The notes: generated by a model from the sequence alone, not told the origin. A DNA stretch of 50,949 nt from Actinotignum schaalii_C (GCF_034119425.1 NZ_JAWUEL010000015.1:1-50949), one strand, 5' to 3'. Positions 24,879 to 33,788 are shown, counted from the first letter of the stretch. Numbers and translations are program-made.

Positions 24879-25092
24879 TCGCGCGCGATTGCAACACAAA
24901 CGCAAGTGCTCCAAAAGTCTGCAAAATATTATTTATTCTACGTAAACGTATACCGTGTGAAAATTTTGTGAAGATGCTCAAACGCGCGGTCACGACCTGG
25001 GTAAATGCTGAATAACTTGAGAATAAACTCTCCAAATATGATTTACTTGAGTTGAGTTTACTCATCACTCATCTAAGGTAAGGAAACACCAC

Positions 25093-26670
25093 ATGCTCGC
25101 GCGAAACCTTTCGAGGTTGCTGGCGGTGATCGCTGCTATTGCGATGGTCGCCGTTGGGCAACCCCTTCGGGCTGAGGCAACGCCTCAATCTGTTGATTTT
25201 AACTACGTGATCGGTGACGAAATACAAAAATTCGAATTCACCGCGCACAACCCGAACAACCCATCGGAAAGTATTACCTATCCGAGCGACCCGGCCAATA
25301 AATGGAATTTCAAGCGAATTCCGGCGGGCTGGGTACTCAACGGAAAAATCGTAATGCAGCCGGGTTGGAAGATTACCAGCACGGGTTCAGATCTGCTCTA
25401 CCCCGATAATCTAGAGCAGAGCGTGACCGGGAGTGGGAAAGACGCCGTCCTCACCTACCACGCGAAGGACCTGAAACCGACCAAGAATATTTATTTCCAG
25501 CAGATCTCGTACGAGCAGTTCAACTACGCGACGTATGACCTCAACGGTGGTACCTGGACGGATAAAGTGCCGACCGATGCGCTGCGGCAAGCCCCGGATG
25601 GCTCGTTCTACAGCATGTTCATCACCCCGCACGGCACGGTATACAAGCCCACGGATCCGGTGCGCGAAGGCTACACTTTCCTGGGCTGGATTGGGAAGAG
25701 TACCCTCAATATCCCAGTGGCCGAACCGCCCTACAAGCACCACGTTTACACAGTGGATAACCCCTACCGCTTCGATGAAATCGACCCGAATCGGATCCTC
25801 AGACACCGCCGGCAAAACGTGGTTAACCTGACCGCAGCGTGGGCCAAGGAGCCTGCCCTCGAGGTGAAGAACATTGAGATCTGGGAAGGTGAGGCATTTA
25901 CGCCTTCCGATATGGTCGTTTCTGCAACGGATTTTGCCGGTAAGGACCTGACCGATCCGGCGAATGGCGGCTCGGTGACGCCCACGGGTGATTATGACAA
26001 CCAGAAGGCCGGCGAATACCCCATTACTTTCACGGCGAAGGACAGCAAGGGAGGCACGGTCACCCGCACCGCGAAGCTCATCGTCAAGAAGCGCTGGACC
26101 CCGCTCACTCCGGCCCCGGAGCTCACGCTCAAGAATATGGAAATTAAGGCCGGCGATCCCTTCGATCCCGCGGATATGGTGGTGTCTTCCAGCGGCACCG
26201 CGGTGCCTAGCCCGGATAATAACTACGACCCGAATACCCCGGGCACCTATGATCTGAGCTTCACGGTTACCGATGAGAACGGTGCCACGGTAACTCGGAC
26301 AGCGAAGCTGACCGTCAAGCCGAAGCCGGAGCCTAATCCGGAGCCGCAGCCCGGGCCGGAAACGCCGGCGCCCGGTGAGCCTGAACAGCCAGCTCAACCC
26401 GGTACACCGGGCCAGCCCGGTGGTGCTCCTGGTGAGCCCGGCACAACCGGTAAACCGGGTCAGCCCGGCGCGCCCGGTACACCGGGTCAGCCCGGCGCAA
26501 GCGGCACAACCGGTGCCCCCGCTACCCCCGGCAAGCCGGGCACGGTATCCAAGGCGGGCAGCCGCGCCCTCGCCCACACCGGTAGTGATGCGGCTGCGCC
26601 CTTCGCTCTGGGCAGCGCGCTTGTTCTGGCAGGAGGAGTCCTCGTGGCTAGTCGCCGCAAGAATTCTTAG
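25093..26670 (+). CDS. LPXTG-type cell-wall-anchored surface protein
   Basis: 525 residues. Signal peptide with likely cut after AEA (about residue 29). An InlB-like (Flg_new) repeat lies near 155-205, with YDLNGGTW and PVREGYTFLGWIG. Two Ig-like/Rib-type repeats follow (about 255-335 and 345-415), both of the form LxxKNxEIxxGxxFxPxDMVVSxxD...GxYxxxFTxxDxxGxTVTRTAKLxVK. Then come a Pro/Glu stalk and a collagen-like Gly-x-Pro tract of about 50 residues. The C-terminus is a sortase signal: LAHTG, hydrophobic helix, ASRRKNS. Exported and linked to peptidoglycan; likely an adhesin. Ribosome site AAGGA is about eight bases upstream. Confidence 0.92.
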   Translation: MLARNLSRLLAVIAAIAMVAVGQPLRAEATPQSVDFNYVIGDEIQKFEFTAHNPNNPSESITYPSDPANKWNFKRIPAGWVLNGKIVMQPGWKITSTGSDLLYPDNLEQSVTGSGKDAVLTYHAKDLKPTKNIYFQQISYEQFNYATYDLNGGTWTDKVPTDALRQAPDGSFYSMFITPHGTVYKPTDPVREGYTFLGWIGKSTLNIPVAEPPYKHHVYTVDNPYRFDEIDPNRILRHRRQNVVNLTAAWAKEPALEVKNIEIWEGEAFTPSDMVVSATDFAGKDLTDPANGGSVTPTGDYDNQKAGEYPITFTAKDSKGGTVTRTAKLIVKKRWTPLTPAPELTLKNMEIKAGDPFDPADMVVSSSGTAVPSPDNNYDPNTPGTYDLSFTVTDENGATVTRTAKLTVKPKPEPNPEPQPGPETPAPGEPEQPAQPGTPGQPGGAPGEPGTTGKPGQPGAPGTPGQPGASGTTGAPATPGKPGTVSKAGSRALAHTGSDAAAPFALGSALVLAGGVLVASRRKNS

Positions 26671-26751
26671 GGCGGCTGGCTAGTTGCCGGCGCTCGATTC
26701 TGCCGGCTATTCTGCCGGCTCGTTATCCCGCTAACGCACTAGCAAAAACAC

Positions 26752-26785
26752 GTGTGGGGGCATCTCGATTGAGGTGCCCCCACAC
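26752..26785. terminator. Strong bidirectional terminator
   Basis: GTGTGGGGGCA (26752-26762) pairs with TGCCCCCACAC (26775-26785), 11 bp perfect. It lies after the LPXTG gene and beyond the end of the minus-strand CDF gene. The adjoining AAAAACA gives a T run for minus-strand transcripts. Confidence 0.8.
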
Positions 26786-26902
26786 TTGTGTCTGCGGTTC
26801 TTATCGGCGGTCTGCGGTTGCTCTCGGCCGTGCTCGCGGGTCGCAGTGCACTCGCCACCCGCGACCCAGCGTCACCCGCGGCCCGCGGCGCGGTGCCACT
26901 CT

Positions 26903-28054
26903 CTACCCGTGCGGCACATACTCACATTTGCTGTGCTCGGCCGGCTCAAGCTGGAAAGTGGAATGCTCCACCTTGACCGGGAAATGCTCCGCAACGCACT
27001 GCTGGAGCTGGTCAAGGATCCGCGGGGCGTGCCCGTCAAAGAAGCACTCATCCTCAACTACCACGTGAGCGCTCAGCACTGGTAGCCCGGTGGCGACCGT
27101 CGTCGCATGCATATCGTGCACCCGAATCACGTGCGGCAGATTTTCCATGTGCCGGCGCACGTCGTCCAGGTCGAGGCCTTGCGGCGTCGCCTCCATCAGC
27201 ACGTTGAGCGCGGTGGACAGAATCCGCAGCGCCCGCGGAATAATAAGAATCCCGATGAGGATCGCGGCAATCGCATCCGCGCCGCCCCAGCCGGTGAAGT
27301 AGATCGACGCCGCAGCCACGATCACCGCGACCGAACCGAGCGCGTCATTGCAGACCTCCAGGAAGGCGGCCTTCATATTGAGACTGGCACCGCGCCCGGT
27401 GAACAGAATCAGCATGGAAGCGATATTGCCGAGCAGGCCGATAATGCCAAAAATCAGCAGGGGCGCGGCAGGCATCTCCGGTGGGTCGGTGAGGCGTTTG
27501 ATCGCTTCGATAATGACGAAAATACCCACCCCGAGGAGCAGCGTCGCCTGTAAACACGCGGAAATAATCTCTGCTCGGGCATATCCCCAGGTGCGGCGGT
27601 TGGTGGCGGGTTTGGTGGTGAGGTGAGCGGCCACCAGCGCCATGACCAGACCGGCGCTATCGGTGAGCATATGGCCGGCGTCCACAAGGAGGGCCAGCGA
27701 GCCGAGCCAGAATGCTCCGATCACCTCGGCTATGAGGATGGAGAACGTAATACCGAGCGCCCAGGCGATGCGCCCGCGTTGCGCCCCGGCGCCGTGCACA
27801 TGCCCGGGCCCGTGGTCGTGCCCGCTGGCATGCTCGTGGCCGGCCGCGGGAGCTACCGCAGCGGGGGTGCGAGCCAGACGGCAAAGGTGGCCGTCGTCGT
27901 CGCCGGCCTCGTTAAATGATTCCCCATCCTCCTCAGATAGGGTGCTCTCCTCTGACGCCGATGCAGAGGAGGTGCTGGAACTGCGCTGGGCGCAGGTGCA
28001 TTGCCCGCCGGCGTGGTCGCCGTGCTCGCAATGATAATAATTATTATTATGCAT
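26903..28054 (-). CDS. Cation diffusion facilitator (zinc-type efflux)
   Basis: 383 residues from the ATG at 28052-28054, which has AAGGAGG just upstream; a longer frame to 28207 has no ribosome site. The N-terminus is metal-rich (NNNYYHCEHGDHAGGQCTC), then Ser/Glu-rich, then a second His tract (GHEHASGHDHGPGHVHGAG). Six membrane helices follow with the ZnT/CzcD site residues in LLVDAGHMLTDSAGL and VCNDALGSVAV, and a cytoplasmic ferredoxin-like domain with HDMHATTVATG. Proton-driven Zn (possibly Cd/Co) export. No metal regulator is adjacent. Confidence 0.92.
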   Translation of the reverse strand: MHNNNYYHCEHGDHAGGQCTCAQRSSSTSSASASEESTLSEEDGESFNEAGDDDGHLCRLARTPAAVAPAAGHEHASGHDHGPGHVHGAGAQRGRIAWALGITFSILIAEVIGAFWLGSLALLVDAGHMLTDSAGLVMALVAAHLTTKPATNRRTWGYARAEIISACLQATLLLGVGIFVIIEAIKRLTDPPEMPAAPLLIFGIIGLLGNIASMLILFTGRGASLNMKAAFLEVCNDALGSVAVIVAAASIYFTGWGGADAIAAILIGILIIPRALRILSTALNVLMEATPQGLDLDDVRRHMENLPHVIRVHDMHATTVATGLPVLSAHVVVEDECFFDGHAPRILDQLQQCVAEHFPVKVEHSTFQLEPAEHSKCEYVPHG

Positions 28055-28192
28055 AACATAACCTCCTTGGGGCTCTGAGTGTACCTGCCCGGTCGAGTTT
28101 GCGGCAGGGTGCGGCCTGTGATGCGGAGCATGTACGACGACGCCTATGCGGCCACGTGCATAATACGCAGCGAGGTGTGCCCGGAGATAAAG

Positions 28193-28234
28193 CACCCGGG
28201 CACTCATTCCACGAAGGGAATCGGTGCCCGGGTG
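28193..28234 (-). terminator. Terminator after Gly/Tyr-rich membrane protein gene
   Basis: CACCCGGGCAC (28193-28203) pairs perfectly with GTGCCCGGGTG (28224-28234); inside, ATTCC/GGAAT extends the structure. It lies 36 bp past the stop at 28270 on the minus strand and is followed there by CTTTAT. Confidence 0.75.
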
Positions 28235-28269
28235 AATTACAGTGAACTGACGTATGCCGGCGAAGGATC

Positions 28270-29346
28270 CTATTGCATCGTGATATTCACTCCGCAGGAG
28301 TCCATGATGAGGATGAAGTTGAGGAGGTCGTTCATGAACTTAGGGTCCTCAATTTCGTTGCCGGCTGTGATATCACCCTTGCTGGCACGCTCGAGGACAT
28401 CAATGAACTGGTCGGATAGCTTGCCCTGCGCGGCATTGCCAATGCAGGCTCCGGCGTCATCGCGTTCGGGTTTACCGAAGGCCTCGGTGAAGGTTGGGTC
28501 CTTAAGGAAGGTATCGAAGAGGGCCCCGATTTTCTCCGGAGGATAGGTGTAGGTCAGCCCGTCCTTGCCCGCTGAGTCGCCAGAGTTGCCGGACGGCGCG
28601 GGGGCGGGCATGGTGGGTGAATCCAAGATGGGAGCCTTGTTGGTTTCCGGTGCGGCGGTGCCGTCCGGCGTGGCGGGTGCGCTGATCGAAGGCACCGAAC
28701 TGGGATCGGGCTGCGCATCATCGCTGGCCTTATCCCGGTTGAGGAAGAAAATGAGGCCAACAACCAGCGCGATCAGCGCAACTATACCGACGCCAATTCC
28801 AACAAAAAGCCCGGTTTTGCTTTGCTTGGGCTGCTGGGGCTGCTGGCCGTAGCCGGCCGGGTAAGCACCGCGCGGACCGTTCGGACCGTTCGGGCCGCCA
28901 CCGGGATACTGATTACCCGGACCGCTCGGGTAACCGGGAGCACCGTATTGCCCGCCCTGGCCAGGACCGTATTGCCCGCCGGGGTAACCCGGGCCGCCGT
29001 ACTGTCCAGCCTGGCCGGAGCCATATTGCGGGGCCTGACCCGGATAATTGCCTTGCTGCGGGTAGCCGGCCTGGCCGGGGTACTGGCTGCCGGGCCCTGC
29101 CTGGGCACCCGGATATCCGGCGCTGCCGTGCTGGTTTCCTTGCCCGGCACCGTAGAGGCCGGGCTGGTTGCCCTGCGCGGTGCCGTAGGGGCCCGGACCG
29201 GGGTAGGTACCGGGGTTAGCGGCGTAAGCCTGGGTGGGATAATCGGCCGAAGGCGAGGCGGGGGTGGTGTTCTCGGAGCTGTGCGGAGGGAAAGCTCGGG
29301 TGGGTTCGCCACCCTGCGGCGACCGGGTTGCGTCTTCTTCGCTCAC
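28270..29346 (-). CDS. Membrane protein with Gly/Tyr/Pro/Gln-rich cytoplasmic tail
   Basis: 358 residues. Residues about 40-170 are low complexity (many YPG, GQYG and GPG units). One membrane helix follows (LFVGIGVGIVALIALVVGLIFFL), then a Pro/Ser linker and a roughly 100-residue extracytoplasmic domain ending NFILIMDSCGVNITMQ with two cysteines (DDAGACIGN and MDSCG). This layout is common in actinobacteria for proteins of unknown role. GTG start with TAGGAT five bases upstream (leaderless). No enzyme motif. Confidence 0.75.
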   Translation of the reverse strand: MSEEDATRSPQGGEPTRAFPPHSSENTTPASPSADYPTQAYAANPGTYPGPGPYGTAQGNQPGLYGAGQGNQHGSAGYPGAQAGPGSQYPGQAGYPQQGNYPGQAPQYGSGQAGQYGGPGYPGGQYGPGQGGQYGAPGYPSGPGNQYPGGGPNGPNGPRGAYPAGYGQQPQQPKQSKTGLFVGIGVGIVALIALVVGLIFFLNRDKASDDAQPDPSSVPSISAPATPDGTAAPETNKAPILDSPTMPAPAPSGNSGDSAGKDGLTYTYPPEKIGALFDTFLKDPTFTEAFGKPERDDAGACIGNAAQGKLSDQFIDVLERASKGDITAGNEIEDPKFMNDLLNFILIMDSCGVNITMQ

Positions 29347-29588
29347 GATAAATCCTAACGATGCGCGGGAGCGGTGCGCGGTAACCCCGCGCGATAAACA
29401 CGCACGGTAACCGGCGAAAACGCCCCGATATGACAGGTACCTGGCCCCTTCCGCACGCTACGGGATACACCGGAGCGCACGGTTACACGGGCCAAGCCAC
29501 ATTCATTCAATCAGAGGGCGGCCGGGAGCGGCAAGCAAGTTTCGTGTTTGCCAAGCTCAGGACCTTTCGGCCAGCAGAGAAACACCCG

Positions 29589-32393
29589 CTACTTCGCGCC
29601 CGCGGCTGCTGTGCGCCGCTCCGCCGTCACCTTCTTGCGCCGCTCCGCCGTTGCCTTCTTGCGCAGCTCAGCTTGGGTGCGCTGCGCGGCCCGCTGCTCC
29701 GCGCTTTGCCACAGCCGAGCCGGCTCCCCGAAGTGCAGCCCCAAGAACCACCACAGCGCTTCAATCAGCGCCGCCCCGCTCAGCCCCACCAGCGTACCCA
29801 GGGCCATCGCCCCGGTATTGGAGGAATCCAGCATGAAGATGCGCTGCGTGAACGGCCAGAGGAAAATCACCCCGTACCCGAGCAGCGGCAGCAAAATCAG
29901 CAGAATCTTCCACCAGACATAGGGCCGGGCCACCACCACGAGCACCCACGAGGAGGCAATAATCATCGTTAGAAGAGTCGCGGTGGACACCTGAGTCGCA
30001 TATGCCGAGCTAGCTGCGCCGTCGTACAACATCACGTAAGTAATAAAAGTCGCAACCCCGACAATCAGGCCCGCCGGGAAACCGAAACGCATGACGCGCT
30101 GCACGAAACCGGGGCGGGCGGCGTCGTTATTCGGCGGCAGAGAGAGGAGGAAGGCCGGGATGCCGATGGTGAACCAGCCGGTGATCGTCACGTGAATCGG
30201 CACGAAGGGGTAGGGTAGCGCGAACAGCAGCACCGCGATGGCCAGCACCGCCGAATACACCGTTTTGGTGAGGAAAAGCCGCGCCACGCGTTCGATATTT
30301 CCCACCACGCGCCGGCCCTCGCCGACCACGTGCGGCAACGAAGCAAATTTATCGTCGAGGAGCACAATTTTCGCGACCGAGCGGGTCGCGGAAGTGCCGG
30401 AGCCCATGCCGATGCCCAGGTCGGCATCCTTGAGGGCAAGCACGTCATTGACACCATCGCCCGTCATCGCAACAGTGTGTCCCGCCCCGCGCAGCGCCGC
30501 AACCATAGCGCGTTTCTGATCGGGGGTCACGCGCCCGAACACGGCATTCTCATTAATAGTTTCCGCGAAGCTCGCCTCCGGGATGGTGCGCGCGTCGACG
30601 GGAGTGCCCACATTGACGCCGAGCTGCGTGGTCACCGCCCCGACCGCCGCGGCATTATCACCGGAGATAACTTTGACCGCCACGCCCTGGGAATCGAAAT
30701 AGCGCAGGGTATCGGAGGCGTCCGGGCGGATTTTTTGGTCGAGCAAAATGAAGGCGAGCGGCTCGATGTTGCCGGGCGCGTTCGCGGCCGTGACCGGCGT
30801 ATCGCTGCGGGCTAGGAGCAGTACACGCTGGCCGGTGGCGGCAATGGCGGCGGCGCGCTCGCGGGCGGCGTTGATAGCGGCCGCGGGAGTGATGGCGCTC
30901 GTTGCTGCGGTGTTGCCATGCGGAACGACGGCGCCAGTTGGGGCGACGGCGCCCGCCGGGCCGCACGTACCCGCCAGATCAAGGAGCACATCCGGGGCGC
31001 CCATAATCCAGTGCTGGCCATTGGCGAAACTCACCCCGGACCACTTCTTCGCCGAGGTGAAAGGCTGGCGTTCGGCCACCTTCCACGGCTGGGCCGGCGC
31101 GCCGAGGGCTTCCTGGATGGCCTCCATGGAGGAGTTCGGGGCCGGATCGGCCGCCCCCAGCTGGGCCAGGGCTTCCCGCGCGATGGCCTGAGCGCGCGCG
31201 GCGGGAGTGGCGGCGGCGTCGTGCTGTTCGCACACGGGGCCGGAACCGGAACCGCTGCAAGAACTCGCGCCTCCGGAAGCAGAACCGGAAGCAGAGCCGC
31301 TGCTCGAAGCCGCGCCGGGCACCAACTCGAGTCCCGCGAACCGCAGGGTGTTTTCGGTGAGGGTGCCGGTTTTATCCACGGCGACGGTATCCACGCGCGC
31401 GAGGCCTTCGATGGCGGGCAGCTCGTTGACCAGCACGTTTAGGCGACCGAGCCGGATCACGCCCAGCGCGAAAGCGGTCGAGGTGATGAGCACCAGGCCT
31501 TCGGGAATCATCGGCACCAGCGCGCCGGTCACGGACAGCACGATATCGCGCCACTGCGCGCCGATGGCGGCCCAGTCCAGGCCCACCACGCGGATCTGCC
31601 CCCAGATGGTCAGCAGCCCGACCGGCACCAGCACCCAGGTGATGGCTTTAAGGATGCGGTCGATGCCGTTTTGCAGCTGGGAATCGACGAGTGAGAATTT
31701 CGAGGCGGCAGAGGTGAGTTTGGCGGCGTAGGCCTCGGCACCCACGCGGGTGGCGCGGTAGCTACCCGAGCCGGAGGACACGAAAGAGCCGGACATCATC
31801 GCGGCACCGGGTTCCTTGTGGATGGAATCGGATTCGCCGGTGAGGAGCGATTCATCCACCTCGAGGTAATCGGCTTCGGTGACGACGCCGTCCACCACGA
31901 TCTGCTCGCCGGCCGCGACCACGATAATATCGCCCAGCACCACCTCTTCGCGCGCGATTTCACGCACTTCGCCCTCGCGGCGCACCCGCGGATGAGCTTC
32001 GCCGATGACGGCCAGGGAATCAAGGGTGTGCTTGGCGCGCAGCTCCTGAATAATGCCGATAATCGAGTTCGCGATAATGAGCAGGCCGAAAGCGCTATTG
32101 ATCCACGAACCGGTCAGGATCACAGCAATAAACAGCACCCCGAGCATGAAATTAATACGGGTGAAAACGTTATCGCGCACAATCTGCGCGGCCGAGCGCC
32201 CCGAGCGGTCGGGCAGGGTATTCGCTTTGCCTTCCGCGGCGAGCTGGGCGGCCTGCGCGGCGCTCAACCCGCGGGCCGGGTCGCTTGCGGGTACGTGCTC
32301 GTTCCCGGTGGTGGGGTCGGTTAGGGCGAGGGACTCGTGGTCCGGCTGCGCGGATGCGGTTCCCGCGGCGGGCGCGGATGCGGCGTCGTTCAT
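29589..32393 (-). CDS. Cation-transporting P-type ATPase (CtpE-like)
   Basis: 934 residues. Actuator motif LLTGES; phosphorylation site DKTGTLTENTL; hinge MTGDGVNDVLALKDADLGIGMGSGTSATRSVA. The M4 segment VPMIPEGLVLITSTAFALGVIRLGR has P-E-G-L in place of the C-P-C of heavy-metal pumps. With NELPAIEGLARVD this matches mycobacterial CtpE, reported in calcium uptake. Two unusual low-complexity insertions occur in the cytoplasmic loop: a Ser/Gly-rich run soon after DKTGT, and an Ala/Gly/Thr-rich run about 150 residues later. The C-terminus is a Lys/Arg/Ala-rich helix. TAGAAT at 32402-32407 lies eight bases before the ATG. No ribosome site. Confidence 0.9.
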   Translation of the reverse strand: MNDAASAPAAGTASAQPDHESLALTDPTTGNEHVPASDPARGLSAAQAAQLAAEGKANTLPDRSGRSAAQIVRDNVFTRINFMLGVLFIAVILTGSWINSAFGLLIIANSIIGIIQELRAKHTLDSLAVIGEAHPRVRREGEVREIAREEVVLGDIIVVAAGEQIVVDGVVTEADYLEVDESLLTGESDSIHKEPGAAMMSGSFVSSGSGSYRATRVGAEAYAAKLTSAASKFSLVDSQLQNGIDRILKAITWVLVPVGLLTIWGQIRVVGLDWAAIGAQWRDIVLSVTGALVPMIPEGLVLITSTAFALGVIRLGRLNVLVNELPAIEGLARVDTVAVDKTGTLTENTLRFAGLELVPGAASSSGSASGSASGGASSCSGSGSGPVCEQHDAAATPAARAQAIAREALAQLGAADPAPNSSMEAIQEALGAPAQPWKVAERQPFTSAKKWSGVSFANGQHWIMGAPDVLLDLAGTCGPAGAVAPTGAVVPHGNTAATSAITPAAAINAARERAAAIAATGQRVLLLARSDTPVTAANAPGNIEPLAFILLDQKIRPDASDTLRYFDSQGVAVKVISGDNAAAVGAVTTQLGVNVGTPVDARTIPEASFAETINENAVFGRVTPDQKRAMVAALRGAGHTVAMTGDGVNDVLALKDADLGIGMGSGTSATRSVAKIVLLDDKFASLPHVVGEGRRVVGNIERVARLFLTKTVYSAVLAIAVLLFALPYPFVPIHVTITGWFTIGIPAFLLSLPPNNDAARPGFVQRVMRFGFPAGLIVGVATFITYVMLYDGAASSAYATQVSTATLLTMIIASSWVLVVVARPYVWWKILLILLPLLGYGVIFLWPFTQRIFMLDSSNTGAMALGTLVGLSGAALIEALWWFLGLHFGEPARLWQSAEQRAAQRTQAELRKKATAERRKKVTAERRTAAAGAK
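30012..30026 (+). repeat. Copy of dispersed 15-bp motif, inside ATPase gene
   Basis: Exact AGCTGCGCCGTCGTA within the coding sequence of the P-type ATPase (opposite strand). It shows the motif is not confined to intergenic DNA. Confidence 0.6.
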
Positions 32394-32401
32394 AAAAAAC
32401 G

Positions 32402-32463
32402 ATTCTAGGCAAGGAAGCTGGACGTCGGGTGAATGTTTCTTGAGAGCCGTGCGGCGGTAGCGT
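32402..32463. promoter_or_regulatory. Divergent leaderless-type promoters
   Basis: The 75-bp gap between the ATPase and lipoprotein genes holds TAGAAT (32402-32407, minus, for the ATPase) and TAGCGT (32458-32463, plus, five bases before the lipoprotein ATG). Neither gene has a convincing ribosome site. Confidence 0.45.
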
Positions 32464-32468
32464 GAGGT

Positions 32469-33266
32469 ATGGCACGAAAAAATATTTTCCGCAGCGCCGC
32501 GGGAATCTGCGCGGTCGCGGCCCTCGCTTCCTGTAGTAGTACGACGACGCCGCCACCGGCACCCAGCACCCCGGCACCGGCGGCCGGTTCGGCAAGCTTA
32601 ACTCCGGCACCTAGCGCGGCAGGTTCATTAAGCAGTGCGGCGCCCTCGCCTGCTGCGCCGGGCGAACCCGAGGTGGCTGGCTCGCCCGGCGCGGAACCCG
32701 CACCGGGGGATGCGATCGCGGCGGAAGCCCTGCGCGCGGTGGATAACATCACGGAGTTCGAGGTCCGGGTGCTGCGCACCAATAACCGTTCAGGGCTAGA
32801 TGATTGGGCCTCGCGATTCAGTGTAAATGAGCTGGCGCAGCGGTATGACGGGGATAAGGTGCTGGACTACACCATCAACGGGCAGCCTCCCAATAAGGCG
32901 AGCCTGGCGCCGCTATCGAAGGATGATATGCGTCTGCTGATTCGCAGCGCCGATTACGGTGCTGAAAATGAGCGCGGGGTTGTTTCTGGGATTTTGCGCG
33001 AGGGAACGAAGCTTCCTTCGCTGGGCACCCAGCTGATGGATACCTGCGCGCAAGATGGCGACTGGTTTATTAAAGCGGGAAGTGTGGGTTACAACCGACG
33101 TACCGGAGTGATCGAGTACGTGGATTACATGGTGGAAACCCCCGATTTCAACCCGCAAGGCACGCTTCGGGATGCCAGCGCCGGGGAAGAAAAGTCGCAA
33201 TGTCGTTCGGTATGGGACTTCCGCTCTGTCAACGGCACGGTGCTGGACAAGCCGCCGGCGAGCTAG
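32469..33266 (+). CDS. Lipoprotein, paralogue of the gene at 37319-38092
   Basis: 265 residues. Signal peptide RSAAGICAVAALASC with lipobox Cys22, then an Ala/Pro/Ser linker to about residue 75. A C-terminal domain follows with ISKDDMRLLIRSADYG-like text (KDDMRLLIRSADYGAENERG), LREGTKLPSLGTQLMDTC and QCRSVWDFRSVNGTVLDKP. Two cysteines (in MDTC and SQCRS) are conserved in the paralogue and probably form a disulfide. Anchored to the outer face of the membrane. No family recognised. Confidence 0.78.
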   Translation: MARKNIFRSAAGICAVAALASCSSTTTPPPAPSTPAPAAGSASLTPAPSAAGSLSSAAPSPAAPGEPEVAGSPGAEPAPGDAIAAEALRAVDNITEFEVRVLRTNNRSGLDDWASRFSVNELAQRYDGDKVLDYTINGQPPNKASLAPLSKDDMRLLIRSADYGAENERGVVSGILREGTKLPSLGTQLMDTCAQDGDWFIKAGSVGYNRRTGVIEYVDYMVETPDFNPQGTLRDASAGEEKSQCRSVWDFRSVNGTVLDKPPAS

Positions 33267-33325
33267 GACGCGTCGTCGTTGAAAATGCTGCGGCCGATGC
33301 GGAGAGGAAGCGGTATATGTTTTCC

Positions 33326-33398
33326 CGGCTGTACTGCGCGCGTAACGCAATCGCAGTACAGCTGTGACAACACATAGGGTCTCTGCTGGGACCCGTGT
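33326..33398 (+). repeat. Two-hairpin conserved element, copy B
   Basis: Stem 1: CGGCTGTACTGCG (33326-33338) pairs with CGCAGTACAGCTG (33350-33362), 13 pairs including one G-T, loop of 11. The linker TGACAACACAT (33363-33373) follows directly. Stem 2: CACAT (33369-33373) pairs with GTGTG (33393-33397) across 19 bases holding GGGTCT/GGACCC. Compared with copy A, TGTACT, AGTACA, the linker and GTGTGA are identical, while other stem bases differ on both sides in a compensating way. Confidence 0.6.
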
Positions 33399-33607
33399 GA
33401 CTCCTGGGGCGGCCGGAGTTCCCAGCTTTACTACAACCGAACGGCCTCTACATATGAGTGAACGACTCGCAGAGGGTATACGTCGTGGTTTTTACGCCCT
33501 GTCCGCCCGGTTGTCACAGGTCACACTGCGAATCACACTCTTAGACGTTTAATAGTGTTCCCTCGATTTTTAATGTCTGAGGGCGATTTTGGCTGCTAAC
33601 TGTAATT

Positions 33608-33662
33608 CAGACTGCGAAATTATGAGTCTAACTATGAGTCTGGCGGCCGCACTGTCAGTCTG
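33608..33662 (+). repeat. Inverted repeats with alternative pairing
   Basis: One left arm CAGACTG (33608-33614) can pair with three AGTCT-containing right arms: 33625-33629, 33637-33641, and the full complement CAGTCTG at 33656-33662. TATGAGTCT occurs twice in tandem. Such alternatives are typical of attenuators, but no T tract follows. Confidence 0.4.
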
Positions 33663-33788
33663 CGCGCATTTCGTTAGTTAGTGTGTGGCGAGCCGTTCGC
33701 GCGCATTCACGCGCCATTCGATGGCCATTGACCCACTACCCGTGCCGTCGCTACATTTACTTATGTAACCGGGACTACAACCCACGCC

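Larger units (their letters stand above)
24444..25092. other. Long intergenic region with hairpins, upstream of surface protein
   Basis: About 650 bp without a convincing gene; two small open frames (plus and minus, 24461-24752) lack ribosome sites and family signal. It contains a terminator-like hairpin (24637-24668), copy A of the two-hairpin element (24671-24745), a dispersed 15-mer (24864-24878), and an AT-rich promoter-like stretch (24930-25060) with TATGAT at 25038-25043 and repeated ACTTGAG...ACTC segments. Confidence 0.5.

Noticed and set aside
26390..26545. Short GC-rich repeats that might be a CRISPR or minisatellite
   Set aside because: They are the in-frame Gly-Gln-Pro collagen-like coding tract of the surface protein; no spacer/repeat regularity.
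25411..26577. 388-residue minus-strand open frame
   Set aside because: Antisense of the repetitive LPXTG protein; its repeats mirror the collagen-like and Ig-like repeats.
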